64,000 bases of DNA from Pedobacter kyungheensis (lineage in GTDB: Bacteria; Bacteroidota; Bacteroidia; Sphingobacteriales; Sphingobacteriaceae). This document shows, piece after piece, positions 15,870-24,418 of the stretch. The notes beneath the pieces were generated by a model. The model did no database searches, was not told where the DNA came from, and saw only the letters and a list, made by a program, of their open reading frames with translations. The stretch lies in assembly GCF_000812965.1 (NCBI RefSeq), contig NZ_JSYN01000027.1:124001-188000 (forward strand), read 5' to 3'. Position 1 is the first letter of the stretch. The number at the start of each line of letters is the position of its first letter. Both the position numbers and the translations under genes were made by a program.

Positions 15870-17231
15870 CTATACAAAAGCCGAAAAACCTGTTATTGCC
15901 CGCCCAACTATCAGCGTATTAATCTCTTTGGTACCTTCATAAGAGTAAATAGCCTCTGCATCAGCTACAAAACGGGCTACATTATACTCCAGCAAAATAC
16001 CATTACCGCCCATTACCTCACGTGCCTTGCTTACTACATCGCGCGTACGTAAGGAGCAAAAAACCTTAGCTAATGATGCATGCTCATCTTTCAGTAAGCC
16101 CTGGTCCTGCAGTTGAGATAAACGAAAACACAGGGTCTGCATCGCCGTTAAATTCGATAACATTTCTACCAGGTGGTTTTGAATCAGCTGAAAAGAAGCA
16201 ATTGGTTTCCCAAACTGTTTACGCGTGCGGGTATAATCGAGTGCATTTTCGTAGGCTCCACGGGCACAACCAACCGCCTGCCAGGCTACGCCCGCCCGGG
16301 TCATCTGTAAAACCTTTGCGGTATCTTTAAATGAGTTGGCATTTTGCAAACGATCTGCCTCTTCTACCTCGCAATTGGTTAAAGTAATCAATCCGTTCTG
16401 CACAATGCGGAGTGCCATTTTATTTTGCATTTTTTCTACTGCAAAACCTGGGTTATCTTTTTTAACAATAAAGCCTTTTACCTCGCCTTCTTCTTCATCC
16501 CGTGCCCAGATCACCAGTATATCGGCAAAAGTTGCATTACCAATCCACTTTTTCTGACCATTTAAAACCCATTTCCCTCCTGCCTTTTTACAGGTTGTAG
16601 TTAAACCTCCGGCAGCAGCTGAGCCTACTTCTGGCTCTGTCAAACCAAACGCCCCAATAATTTTAAACTGCTGCATCAGGGGCAACCATTGCTGCTTTTG
16701 CGCTTCCGATCCGCATAAATAAATGGAGCCCATAGCCAAACCGCTTTGCACACCAAAAAAAGTCGAAATAGAGGTATCAATCCTCGCCATTTCCATAGCT
16801 AAGATACCTTCCATCAGGTTAGATTTACCCGGGCAGCCATACCCTTGATAGGTTAATCCGCAAATATTCAGTTCAGCAAGTTTGGGAATAATTTCGAAAG
16901 GAAATTCAGCCCTGTTCCAATACTGGTTTACAATCGGTTTAACTTCCTTTTCTAAAAAGGCGCGCACTTTTAATTGGAGCTCACGGTCTTCATCTTTTAA
17001 AGCTTCATCACCTAAATGGTAGAAATCGCCTTCAATAGGTGGCAATTCTTTCTTTTTCTGCCCTCCGCCCATCATTTTCATCATCCCCTGGATTTGTTTA
17101 TCGTCCAGGTTAGAAATTGTTTCGACCATTTTAGGCAGATCGACCTTTTTCGACAAGGCATCTAACTTATCAAAATCAACATGTTTAAAAAGCTTGTACG
17201 CGTTTTTAAGAGAAGAAAATATATTCGCCAT
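15870..17231 (-). CDS. Acyl-CoA dehydrogenase, glutaryl-CoA dehydrogenase-like
   Basis: The 453-residue protein is an FAD-dependent acyl-CoA dehydrogenase. FAD/substrate segments GAFGLTEPEVGS and KWIGNATFADI are visible. The catalytic Glu432 lies in YSYEGTKEI, the position used by glutaryl-CoA dehydrogenase, and the C-terminus (VGRAITG) also resembles that enzyme. An N-terminal extension of about 60 residues (ending GGGQKKKELPP) precedes the dehydrogenase fold. The start at 17231 (MANIFSSL) is chosen because the longer frame runs into a REP-like repeat. The assignment to glutaryl-CoA fits the convergent lat gene but is not proven. Confidence 0.85.
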   Translation of the reverse strand: MANIFSSLKNAYKLFKHVDFDKLDALSKKVDLPKMVETISNLDDKQIQGMMKMMGGGQKKKELPPIEGDFYHLGDEALKDEDRELQLKVRAFLEKEVKPIVNQYWNRAEFPFEIIPKLAELNICGLTYQGYGCPGKSNLMEGILAMEMARIDTSISTFFGVQSGLAMGSIYLCGSEAQKQQWLPLMQQFKIIGAFGLTEPEVGSAAAGGLTTTCKKAGGKWVLNGQKKWIGNATFADILVIWARDEEEGEVKGFIVKKDNPGFAVEKMQNKMALRIVQNGLITLTNCEVEEADRLQNANSFKDTAKVLQMTRAGVAWQAVGCARGAYENALDYTRTRKQFGKPIASFQLIQNHLVEMLSNLTAMQTLCFRLSQLQDQGLLKDEHASLAKVFCSLRTRDVVSKAREVMGGNGILLEYNVARFVADAEAIYSYEGTKEINTLIVGRAITGFSAFV

Positions 17232-17285
17232 TATTATTCGTTTTAAGAATAACAAATAAGGCGCGGTTTTGTTGGCGACGTAGCT

Positions 17286-17416
17286 TGTCATTCTGAACGC
17301 GGTGAAGAATCTACAACCTATTGAGCGTATTACGGGAAGACGAGAACACACTAAAAGTTATTTTATGCCAAGCTTACTTTTTAACTCAAAGATTCTTCGC
17401 TGCGCTCAGAATGACA
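17286..17416. repeat. REP-like inverted repeat pair
   Basis: Two 27-base arms (17286-17312 and 17390-17416) are inverted copies matching at 24 of 27 positions, with core TCATTCTGA...GAAGAATCT. They enclose about 77 bases with no gene. This motif is a familiar intergenic repeat in Bacteroidota. It lies between bshB1 and the acyl-CoA dehydrogenase. Confidence 0.75.
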
Positions 17417-17424
17417 AATCTTTA

Positions 17425-18141
17425 TTATCTCAAATCAAACAGGTTATCAACACCCAATAATTTTCTCGAGGTAAAACCCTCACCAAAAGTAGCGGCTATG
17501 CTTTTTCCAAATTCCCTTGCACGGCCAATTACACTTTCAAAAAACTCGGGCGATGAGATATAGGTCTGCTGACCTGCCACATCCGGATTATAAAACTGTG
17601 TTTTAAAGGCCTGAATTGATTTGATTTTGGTATCCATATGATCAGAGATATCAACAATAATATCTGGTCTTAAATAACGGTCCTGAATGTATTGTAAAAG
17701 TAACCTCGGGCGGTGTGCTTCCTGTTTAACACCATTTAAAACCGTTTCAATTTTAGGCAAACCCGATAAAAATACCGAATCGAAAACCAAATCCCCTGCC
17801 CTTCCATGGTCTGGGTGACGATCTTCCAAAGCATTACTTAAAATAATCTCCGGCTGGTATTTTCTAATCACTTTAACCACTTCTAAACGATGAAACTCAT
17901 CATTCTGGAAAAAGCCATCGCGCATGCCCAGATTCTCGCGTACATGCAGGCCCAGTATCTTAGCCGAGTCTGCGGCTTCCTCATCTCTGGTTTCGGCAGT
18001 ACCGCGTGTACCCAGTTCGCCACGGGTAAGATCAACAATACCAACCTTTTTACCTTGTGCAATATGTTTTAAAATTGTTCCTGAACAGCAAAGCTCAGCA
18101 TCGTCAGGATGAACGGCTATAACTAATATATCTAATTTCAT
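17425..18141 (-). CDS. bshB1: Bacillithiol biosynthesis deacetylase BshB1
   Basis: This 238-residue protein belongs to the LmbE/PIG-L zinc deacetylase family. It removes the acetyl group from N-acetylglucosaminyl-malate, the second step of bacillithiol synthesis in the cytoplasm. The zinc motif HPDDAE is at residues 11-16, and HPDH at 109-112 adds the third ligand. The segment LTRGELGTRGT, conserved in BshB1, is present. The length matches the family. It sits in a run DUF4294 protein - glutathione peroxidase family - bshB1, five bases after the peroxidase gene, so thiol chemistry and peroxide removal are probably co-expressed. Confidence 0.93.
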   Translation of the reverse strand: MKLDILVIAVHPDDAELCCSGTILKHIAQGKKVGIVDLTRGELGTRGTAETRDEEAADSAKILGLHVRENLGMRDGFFQNDEFHRLEVVKVIRKYQPEIILSNALEDRHPDHGRAGDLVFDSVFLSGLPKIETVLNGVKQEAHRPRLLLQYIQDRYLRPDIIVDISDHMDTKIKSIQAFKTQFYNPDVAGQQTYISSPEFFESVIGRAREFGKSIAATFGEGFTSRKLLGVDNLFDLR

Positions 18142-18146
18142 AAGTT

Positions 18147-18659
18147 TTAACGGGCATTTTGATTCAGCAGCTGCTGAATTTTCTTCTTGATTTTTGTACT
18201 TAAAGGTTTGGTAAAAGGCAAATAAAAATCTACCAGTTCGCCATTTCTGTTTAGCAGGTATTTATGAAAGTTCCAGCGGGGTTTCGAACTCAGTTTGCGG
18301 TTTTGTTTTTTATCGCTCAAAAACTGGTAAAGCGGGTGCATCAGCTTTCCACGTACCATTATTTTATCAAAAACCGGGAACTGAACACCATAGTTAACCT
18401 CGCAAAAGGACGCGATATCGGTACCATCCAAGGGCTCCTGCTGGCCAAAATCGTTGGTCGGGAAACCTAATATTTCGAAGTCGGGATGATTGATTTCGTC
18501 TTTTAATTGCTGTAATTCTCTCAGTTGCGGGGTAAATCCGCAGGCTGATGCGGTATTCACGATGAGTACTACTTTATTCCGGTAGGCAGATAAAGGCTGA
18601 TCTTGGCCATTAATTTTCTTAACCTTGAAGGGATAAATATTCGGAATGCTTTCCTGCAT
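18147..18659 (-). CDS. Glutathione peroxidase-family thiol peroxidase
   Basis: The protein has 170 residues. The peroxidatic Cys40 lies in NTASACGFTPQL, followed by the Gln pair of FPTNDFGQQEP (about 67-75) and the Trp of RWNFHKYLL, which together form the catalytic site. Cys86 in SFCEVNYGVQFP is placed like the resolving cysteine of thioredoxin-dependent members, so thioredoxin or a bacillithiol system is a likelier reductant than glutathione. No signal peptide is present. It reduces hydrogen peroxide or lipid hydroperoxides. The gene is five bases before bshB1 and six bases after the DUF4294 gene. Confidence 0.9.
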   Translation of the reverse strand: MQESIPNIYPFKVKKINGQDQPLSAYRNKVVLIVNTASACGFTPQLRELQQLKDEINHPDFEILGFPTNDFGQQEPLDGTDIASFCEVNYGVQFPVFDKIMVRGKLMHPLYQFLSDKKQNRKLSSKPRWNFHKYLLNRNGELVDFYLPFTKPLSTKIKKKIQQLLNQNAR

Positions 18660-18665
18660 TATTTT

Positions 18666-19280
18666 TTATTGATAAAAACCCGAAGTGCGGATAATGGATT
18701 CAATATCCCTATCCTCCGTCGGATCGTAAGTGCTTTTTAAATTATGGCCAACCACACGGGCAACAATCTGATATGAAAACGCGGCAAAACCTCCTTTGGT
18801 TTGTTTTACAATATCGTAGGTTGTACGGCCAACTTCGCGATCAATCAGTTTCGTTAAAATCTGTCCCTGGGTAATCGTCAGTTCCTTTATTTCGCGGTTA
18901 AACATGTCTTTAATTTCTTTATCACATTGTTTAACCAGTTGTTTTTGTTCCTTTTTTTCTGCCGTTTTGGCTAAGTCCTGCTCAAGTTGTTCATACCTGC
19001 GTTTAGCAAACAAAGCATAAGGCATCACCTTGAGCACATTATACCTTAAACGGTTATAAGCTGCCTGCTCGGCCGGCGATTTCCATATCCGCGGGGCGAA
19101 TATCGTCACATCCTGCAACTGCATCCATGGAATCATGATCCCATTATCATTTGTAGAGGCTACTCTTATTGTATCGCTTTTACCCAATTTAGGGAATACC
19201 GGGGCAGCTGGTTCCTGCGCCTGCAGTGAAACACCATAAATCATTACAATACAAAGAAAAAAGAGCCCTTTAATTTTCAT
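18666..19280 (-). CDS. DUF4294 family exported protein
   Basis: This 204-residue protein has a signal peptide (about 1-21, ending VSLQAQ). The conserved DUF4294 region follows, with a charged helical stretch (about 95-150) and YDIVKQTKGGFAAFSYQ near 165-180. The family is largely restricted to Bacteroidota and has no known biochemical role. It opens the minus-strand run towards the peroxidase and bshB1. A -7 promoter element is visible 16 bases upstream. Confidence 0.83.
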   Translation of the reverse strand: MKIKGLFFLCIVMIYGVSLQAQEPAAPVFPKLGKSDTIRVASTNDNGIMIPWMQLQDVTIFAPRIWKSPAEQAAYNRLRYNVLKVMPYALFAKRRYEQLEQDLAKTAEKKEQKQLVKQCDKEIKDMFNREIKELTITQGQILTKLIDREVGRTTYDIVKQTKGGFAAFSYQIVARVVGHNLKSTYDPTEDRDIESIIRTSGFYQ

Positions 19281-19295
19281 AAATTTATACTTTTA

Positions 19296-19303
19296 CAAAG
19301 TTA
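19296..19303 (-). promoter_or_regulatory. -7 element (TAACTTTG) before the DUF4294 gene
   Basis: Read on the minus strand the octamer fits TAnnTTTG and lies 15 bases before the ATG at 19280. The leader would be very short. No clear -33 TTG was found. Confidence 0.4.
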
Positions 19304-19316
19304 GGTGTTATTTCAT

Positions 19317-19343
19317 ATATTAGTTGTTCCACAGAACTAATAT
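19317..19343. promoter_or_regulatory. Inverted repeat in divergent promoter region
   Basis: Perfect nine-base arms (ATATTAGTT / AACTAATAT) flank a nine-base spacer. The site lies between the divergent DUF4294 and Rel/SpoT genes. The position suggests an operator, but no regulator is known. Confidence 0.35.
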
Positions 19344-19389
19344 AAGTTTTATTCATAAATAAGACGCAATTTTTACGCAAAAAATACAA

Positions 19390-21597
19390 ATGAAAACAGA
19401 GTTAGTGATTGATTTAGAGGCAGAAAAGCAAGAGATTCTTAAAAGATACAGGGCATTATTACGCGCCAGTAAATCTACTTTACAGAAGGGCGATAAAAAG
19501 GAAATCCGCAAAGCTTTTGATATGGCACTCGAAAGCCATAAAGATATGCGCCGTAAATCGGGCGAACCCTATATCTACCATCCCATTGCAGTTGCACAAA
19601 TCGCCGCCGAAGAAATTGGTTTGGGAACTACCTCTATTGTGTGTGCGCTGCTGCACGATGTGGTAGAAGATACCGACATTACACTCGAAGATATTGAACG
19701 CGAATTTGGCAAGAAAACCGCCAAAATTATAGATGGCTTAACCAAAATTTCGGGCGTTTTTGATACCAACAGCTCTTTACAGGCCGAAAACTTCAGGAAA
19801 ATGCTGCTTACCCTGGCAGATGATGTAAGGGTAATTTTGATTAAACTGGCCGACCGCCTGCACAACATGCGGACGATGGATTTTATGCCCCGACATAAGC
19901 AACTTAAAATTGCATCCGAAACCATTTATCTATATGCACCCCTTGCCCACCGTTTGGGTTTATATGCCATAAAATCAGAGTTGGAAGATCTTTCCATGAA
20001 ATATCTCGACCCTGATACCTATAAATTCATTGCCAAGAAACTTAACGAGAAAAAAGCAGAACGGGCACTGTTTATCAAAAAGTTCGTAGAGCCGATTGAT
20101 GAGATTGTGCACGAACAAGGCCTGGTTGCCGATGTATATGGCCGGCCAAAATCTATCCATTCCATCTGGAATAAAATGAAAAAGAAAAACATCCCATTTG
20201 AGGAGGTGTACGATCTTTTTGCCATCCGCATTATCCTGGATTCGGCACCTGAAAATGAAAAAGCCGATTGCTGGAAAGCCTATTCGATTGTAACTGATTT
20301 ATACCGCCCTAATCCCGACCGTTTGCGCGATTGGGTTTCATCGCCAAAAGGAAATGGTTACGAGAGTTTACACACTACAGTAATGGGCCCGCGTGGCCAG
20401 TGGGTAGAAGTACAAATCCGTACCCAAAGGATGAATGAAATTGCCGAAAAAGGTTTCGCGGCACACTGGAAATACAAAGAATCGAGCAACGATAACGGGC
20501 TTGACCAATGGATTCAGAAAGTACGCGAAATGCTGAGTAATCCTGAAGCCAATGCTTTAGATTTCCTTGATGATTTTAAAATGAACCTCTTTTCTGATGA
20601 GATCTTCATTTTCACCCCAAAAGGTGCTTTAATCCAGTTACCGCTGGGCGCCACCGCTTTAGATTTTGCTTTCGAAATCCATACCGATGTAGGTGCAACC
20701 TGTATTGGTGCCAAGGTTAACCACAAACTCGTACCTATTTCTTACAAGCTGCAAAATGGCGATCAGGTAGAAATCATTACCTCAAGCAAGCAAACACCAA
20801 AAGAAGACTGGCTCAATACCGTAGTTACCGCAAAGGCGAAATCAAAAATCAAATCTTCATTAAAAGAGGAAAAACGGAAAATTGCCGAAAATGGTAAGGA
20901 GATTTTAGAGCGAAAAATGAAATCGCTAAAAATCACCTACAATACCGATAACATTCAAAAACTAAGTTATTTCTTCAAACTGCCTTCAACACAGGAGCTT
21001 TTCGTAAATGTTGCCTTAGGTAAAATTGAGCTGAAAGACATTAAAGAATACCTGTCGAGCGAAAAAGAAGTAGAAAGCCGTGCGCCTGAACGACCAGAAA
21101 ACCTAACGGTTGATATGGTTAAAAACAAAATAAAGGGCTCGGAAAACGACATTTTATTGATTGGTGAAGATCAGCAGAAAATAGATTACACCCTTGCCGC
21201 TTGTTGTAATCCGATTCCTGGCGATGATGTGTTTGGTTTTGTAACGGTTAGCGAAGGGATAAAAATCCACAGAACCAATTGCCCGAATGCCGCTCAGCTC
21301 ATGTCTAATTACGGTTATAGAGTAGTTAAGGCCAAATGGAACAAGCAACAGGAACTTACTTTCTTAACCGGTTTACGCATTGTGGGTATTGATGATGTGG
21401 GCTTAATTAACAACATCACCCGGGTTATTTCTACCGATTTTAAGGTAAATATGCGTTCGATTACCGTTGATACCAACGAAGGAATTTTTGATGGGTCGAT
21501 TATGATTTTCGTAAACGATACCGAACATTTAGAAAACCTGATTAAAAATTTACTAAAAGTTAGAGGAGTTACCGGAGTTACGAGGTTTGATGCTTAA
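19390..21597 (+). CDS. rsh: RelA/SpoT-type (p)ppGpp synthetase/hydrolase
   Basis: The 735-residue enzyme has the full long-RSH layout. An HD hydrolase domain (about 45-200) carries His64 and the HDVVEDT motif at 89-95. The synthetase domain (about 240-360) includes GNGYESLHTT, and TGS (about 395-460) and ACT (about 655-735, LRIVGIDDVGLINNIT) domains complete the protein. The intact HDxxED hydrolase motif points to a bifunctional enzyme that makes and degrades the stringent alarmones. It is transcribed alone, divergently from the DUF4294 gene. An inverted repeat in the upstream gap could be an operator. Confidence 0.95.
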   Translation: MKTELVIDLEAEKQEILKRYRALLRASKSTLQKGDKKEIRKAFDMALESHKDMRRKSGEPYIYHPIAVAQIAAEEIGLGTTSIVCALLHDVVEDTDITLEDIEREFGKKTAKIIDGLTKISGVFDTNSSLQAENFRKMLLTLADDVRVILIKLADRLHNMRTMDFMPRHKQLKIASETIYLYAPLAHRLGLYAIKSELEDLSMKYLDPDTYKFIAKKLNEKKAERALFIKKFVEPIDEIVHEQGLVADVYGRPKSIHSIWNKMKKKNIPFEEVYDLFAIRIILDSAPENEKADCWKAYSIVTDLYRPNPDRLRDWVSSPKGNGYESLHTTVMGPRGQWVEVQIRTQRMNEIAEKGFAAHWKYKESSNDNGLDQWIQKVREMLSNPEANALDFLDDFKMNLFSDEIFIFTPKGALIQLPLGATALDFAFEIHTDVGATCIGAKVNHKLVPISYKLQNGDQVEIITSSKQTPKEDWLNTVVTAKAKSKIKSSLKEEKRKIAENGKEILERKMKSLKITYNTDNIQKLSYFFKLPSTQELFVNVALGKIELKDIKEYLSSEKEVESRAPERPENLTVDMVKNKIKGSENDILLIGEDQQKIDYTLAACCNPIPGDDVFGFVTVSEGIKIHRTNCPNAAQLMSNYGYRVVKAKWNKQQELTFLTGLRIVGIDDVGLINNITRVISTDFKVNMRSITVDTNEGIFDGSIMIFVNDTEHLENLIKNLLKVRGVTGVTRFDA

Positions 21598-21599
21598 TT

Positions 21600-21697
21600 A
21601 GTCCGAAAGTCGGAAGTCCGGAGTCAGAAGTCAAGATGGTATTTATACGCTATTTTCAGACTGAACTTCGGACCTCAGCCTTGCCGACCTCCGACTT
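21600..21697. repeat. Imperfect inverted repeat of AGTCGGAAGTC-type units
   Basis: The left arm (21600-21632) is built of repeated GTCCGAAAGTC/GGAAGTC words. The right arm (21663-21697) carries their reverse complements, so the transcript can fold into a long hairpin. It follows the Rel/SpoT stop by two bases and may act as its terminator or as an RNA-stabilising structure. Confidence 0.55.
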
Positions 21698-21745
21698 ATT
21701 ACAACATTTAAACAATCTAACCCTCGAACAATCAAACTAATTGAC

Positions 21746-21753
21746 TACCTTTG
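21746..21753 (+). promoter_or_regulatory. -7 element (TACCTTTG) before the Fur-family gene
   Basis: The octamer lies 17 bases before the ATG at 21771. A possible upstream TTG start at 21741 would fall before this promoter, so the ATG is favoured. A matching -33 was not clear. Confidence 0.45.
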
Positions 21754-21770
21754 AATGGAGTTTAAAAACT

Positions 21771-22268
21771 ATGTCTGAACAAAAAACAAATGAGCTCGTT
21801 CGCAAGATTTTTGAAGCTTATTTAGAGAACAAAAATCTACGTAAAACACCAGAGCGTTTCGCTATATTGGAAGAAATATATTCAAGAAACGACCACTTTG
21901 ATGTAGAAACCCTGTACATCCACATGAAAAACCAAAAGTACCGCGTTAGCCGTGCAACGGTTTACAACACGCTGGAGTTACTGGTTTCATGCGATTTAGT
22001 TACCAAACACCAGTTTGGTAAAAACATGGCGCAATTCGAAAAATCTTATGGTTACCGCCAGCACGATCACGTAATCTGTATCGAATGCGGTAAAGTAGTA
22101 GAATTCTGCGACCCGCGTATTCACCAGATCCAAACCATGGTTGGTGATCTTTTAAAATTTGATGTTAAGCACCATTCGTTAAACCTTTATGGCTTTTGCT
22201 CTGATTGCAGCATGGCTAACAAAGTGAATGAAAGTGCTGCTACAGCAGCAAATCTGGAAACAAATTAA
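21771..22268 (+). CDS. fur: Fur-family metalloregulator
   Basis: This 165-residue protein has an N-terminal winged-helix domain (about 1-85, ending with the recognition segment SRATVYNTLELL). The dimerisation and metal domain carries HDHVICIECGKVVEFC, the helix HQIQTMVGDLL and a C-terminal FCSDC. The two CxxC pairs form the structural zinc site, and the His-rich segment fits a regulatory metal site. It represses metal-responsive genes, most likely for iron. PerR or Zur roles cannot be excluded by reading. The gene is 38 bp before purA. Confidence 0.88.
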   Translation: MSEQKTNELVRKIFEAYLENKNLRKTPERFAILEEIYSRNDHFDVETLYIHMKNQKYRVSRATVYNTLELLVSCDLVTKHQFGKNMAQFEKSYGYRQHDHVICIECGKVVEFCDPRIHQIQTMVGDLLKFDVKHHSLNLYGFCSDCSMANKVNESAATAANLETN

Positions 22269-22306
22269 ATTATAATACTAATAAAACCAGCTTAATTTAT
22301 TAAATA

Positions 22307-23587
22307 ATGACGCAAGTAGATGTACTTCTCGGCCTGCAATGGGGCGATGAAGGAAAGGGAAAAATCGTTGATGTACTAAGTCCAAAATATGATCTTATAG
22401 CCCGTTTTCAGGGCGGCCCAAATGCCGGACATACTTTAGAGTTTGATGGCAAAAAATTCGTTTTAAATACCATCCCATCAGGAATTTTTAACGAAAAAAC
22501 CATGAACCTGATTGGAAATGGTGTAGTAATAGACCCTATTATCTTAAAAAGAGAATTAGATAATTTAAAAAAAGCTGGTCATGATCCGGTTGCAGAAGGC
22601 AAACTGGTTATTGCCCGTAAAGCACACTTAATTTTACCAAGTCACCAGTTATTAGATGCAGCCAATGAGGCACGCATGGGTAAAAACAAAATTGGTTCTA
22701 CCTTAAAAGGTATCGGTCCAACTTATATGGATAAAACCGGCCGTAATGGTTTACGTGTTGGCGATACTACCCTACCTGATTTTAAAGAGCGTTATGCCAA
22801 ACTGGTAGAAAAACACACTGAAATTCTTTCGCACTACGAAGGTTTTGAATATGAACTGGCCGAAAAAGAAGCTGCTTTCTTCGAAGCTATTGAATTCTTA
22901 AAAACCATTCCACACGTAGATAGCGAGCACTTTGTAAACGGTTACCTGAAAGAAGGAAAAGCTGTTTTAGCAGAAGGTGCACAGGGAACTTTATTGGATG
23001 TTGATTTCGGATCTTATCCTTTCGTAACTTCAAGCAATACCACAACTGCAGGCGCTTGTACAGGCTTAGGTATTGCCCCTAATAAAGTTGGTGCGGTTTA
23101 TGGCATTTTTAAAGCTTACTGTACACGCGTTGGTGGTGGTCCGTTCCCTACTGAGTTAGATAATGAAGTTGGTGAGAACTTACGTGCCTTAGGTCATGAG
23201 TTTGGCGCAACTACAGGCCGTGCCCGTCGTTGTGGCTGGATTGATCTTCCTGCCTTAAAATATGCCATCATGTTAAACGGTGTTACCGAGTTAATTATGA
23301 TGAAAGCCGATGTTTTGGATACTTTTGATACCATTTATGCTTGTACACACTACGAATATAATGGCGAAACGATTGATTACATGCCTTATGATATCATTTC
23401 TATCGAACCAAAACCTGTTTTAAAAGCAATTGATGGTTGGGCTACTGACGTAACTAAAATTACTTCGGTTGACGAAATCCCTGCTAAACTGACTGAATAC
23501 ATTGCTTTCTTAGAAAAAGAATTGCAAGTGCCAATCAAATTCCTTTCGGTAGGACCAGACAGGGCACAAACTTTAGAGTTACACTAA
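22307..23587 (+). CDS. purA: Adenylosuccinate synthetase
   Basis: The 426-residue enzyme joins IMP and aspartate using GTP, the first committed step to AMP. The P-loop-like QWGDEGKGK is at about residues 10-18. GGPNAGHT lies near 36-43, and the TTGRARRCGW and QGTLLDVDFG motifs lie in the second half. Length and motifs are complete. It lies 38 bp after the Fur-family gene and is followed by two hairpins, the second with a T-tract. Confidence 0.97.
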   Translation: MTQVDVLLGLQWGDEGKGKIVDVLSPKYDLIARFQGGPNAGHTLEFDGKKFVLNTIPSGIFNEKTMNLIGNGVVIDPIILKRELDNLKKAGHDPVAEGKLVIARKAHLILPSHQLLDAANEARMGKNKIGSTLKGIGPTYMDKTGRNGLRVGDTTLPDFKERYAKLVEKHTEILSHYEGFEYELAEKEAAFFEAIEFLKTIPHVDSEHFVNGYLKEGKAVLAEGAQGTLLDVDFGSYPFVTSSNTTTAGACTGLGIAPNKVGAVYGIFKAYCTRVGGGPFPTELDNEVGENLRALGHEFGATTGRARRCGWIDLPALKYAIMLNGVTELIMMKADVLDTFDTIYACTHYEYNGETIDYMPYDIISIEPKPVLKAIDGWATDVTKITSVDEIPAKLTEYIAFLEKELQVPIKFLSVGPDRAQTLELH

Positions 23588-23599
23588 TTAATATTAGTC

Positions 23600-23639
23600 A
23601 TACTGAAGCTCTTGCCTGCGCAGGCAAGAGCTTCAGTAT
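23600..23639. repeat. Perfect 40-bp palindrome after purA
   Basis: The sequence is fully self-complementary around 23619/23620 (core GCCTGCGCAGGC). It forms a strong hairpin 12 bases after the purA stop. There is no T-tract directly after it, and a second, classical terminator follows at 23655-23690. Confidence 0.7.
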
Positions 23640-23654
23640 AAATGACTAAAATAA

Positions 23655-23690
23655 AGAAAAGCAATCCAAAACGGATTGCTTTTCTGTTTT
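23655..23690 (+). terminator. Intrinsic terminator of purA
   Basis: The 13-base arms (23655-23667 with 23673-23685) enclose a five-base loop, with T's in the 3' arm and after it. It is the likely end of the fur-purA transcripts. Confidence 0.8.
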
Positions 23691-23708
23691 ACAGACTATC
23701 ATGCGTTA

Positions 23709-23807
23709 TCGTCCTCGTTTGCAACGAGGATGAACGAAAGCCACATTTGCAATGTGGTTAGACAAATAAGCGATATAATCGCTTTTCTCATTAATCCTCG
23801 TTACAAA
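23709..23807 (+). repeat. REP-like triple-hairpin element, left copy
   Basis: Three short hairpins stand in a row, with stems CCTCGTT/AACGAGG, CCACATT/AATGTGG and AGCGAT/ATCGCT. The 99-bp element matches 24419-24517 at 96 positions in the same orientation. The two copies flank the toxin-antitoxin pair. A short open frame starting MNESHICNV inside it is a by-product. Confidence 0.85.
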
Positions 23808-23891
23808 ACAACACTTTTGTTTACATTCAACCTACGCAACTATTTGCTAATCAATATCAATTTAATTATTTTTGACTATAAATATTCTATC

Positions 23892-24119
23892 ATGGCAACT
23901 ATCTTAGAAAGCGAAATGCTTAATTATTTTACTCAACTAGACGATGCCGAAAAGACTTCTGTTGTTAAAATGTTAAAGGCATTTATAAAAGGTAAAAAAG
24001 AAAATCCTAAACAAAGTCTTGAACAATATAATAGCGAATTATTATCAGCCGAAAATGAATTTAAAAACGGTAATTACATCTCTCATGATGAATTATTAAA
24101 TGAGATTAAAAGTTGGTAA
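23892..24119 (+). CDS. Small antitoxin of a type II toxin-antitoxin pair
   Basis: The ATG at 23892 gives 75 residues; the longer open frame upstream only crosses the repeat. The N-terminal part is helical (LNYFTQLDDAEKTSVVKMLKAF). The C-terminus (NYISHDELLNEIKSW) resembles the toxin-binding tail of small antitoxins. The stop overlaps the toxin start by seven bases, so the two are translationally coupled. The exact antitoxin family was not recognised; the assignment rests mainly on the partner. Confidence 0.75.
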   Translation: MATILESEMLNYFTQLDDAEKTSVVKMLKAFIKGKKENPKQSLEQYNSELLSAENEFKNGNYISHDELLNEIKSW

Positions 24120-24418
24120 CCAACAATATTGAAATTGTCTGGACCACACCGGCAAAAAAACAATTAAGAGAAATCTTTGAATATATTAGGATAGAGTCTG
24201 TCCAAAATGCAATAAAGGTTGTTAATGACTTAACCGATGCCGTAGGAAATATAGTTCAACATCCTGAAAAATATAAGCCCGATCAATATAAAAAAGACAA
24301 CGATGGAACCTACCGTGCCTTTGAAAAACATCATTTTAGAGTTTCTTATAGAAACGAAAATGAAATTATAAGGATTTTAAGAATCAGGCACACTAAAATG
24401 AATCCTAAAAAATACTAA
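24113..24418 (+). CDS. RelE/ParE-family toxin
   Basis: This 101-residue protein has the ParE/RelE pattern: an N-terminal IEIVWTTPAKKQLREIFEYI, a central conserved Pro/Tyr stretch (IVQHPEKYKPDQY) and a C-terminal beta-strand set (RAFEKHHFRVSYR, IIRILRIRHT). No ATG exists near the N-terminus. The TTG at 24113 overlaps the antitoxin stop and is the best start. ParE toxins poison gyrase and RelE toxins cut mRNA; the sequence alone does not decide between them. The pair lies between two 99-bp direct repeats. Confidence 0.82.
   Translation: MVTNNIEIVWTTPAKKQLREIFEYIRIESVQNAIKVVNDLTDAVGNIVQHPEKYKPDQYKKDNDGTYRAFEKHHFRVSYRNENEIIRILRIRHTKMNPKKY

Noticed and set aside
23676..23891. N-terminal extension of the antitoxin frame and a similar frame at 24440 starting MNESHICNV
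   Set aside because: Both come from the REP-like element and share the same peptide because the DNA is repeated; the ATG at 23892 gives a sensible antitoxin.
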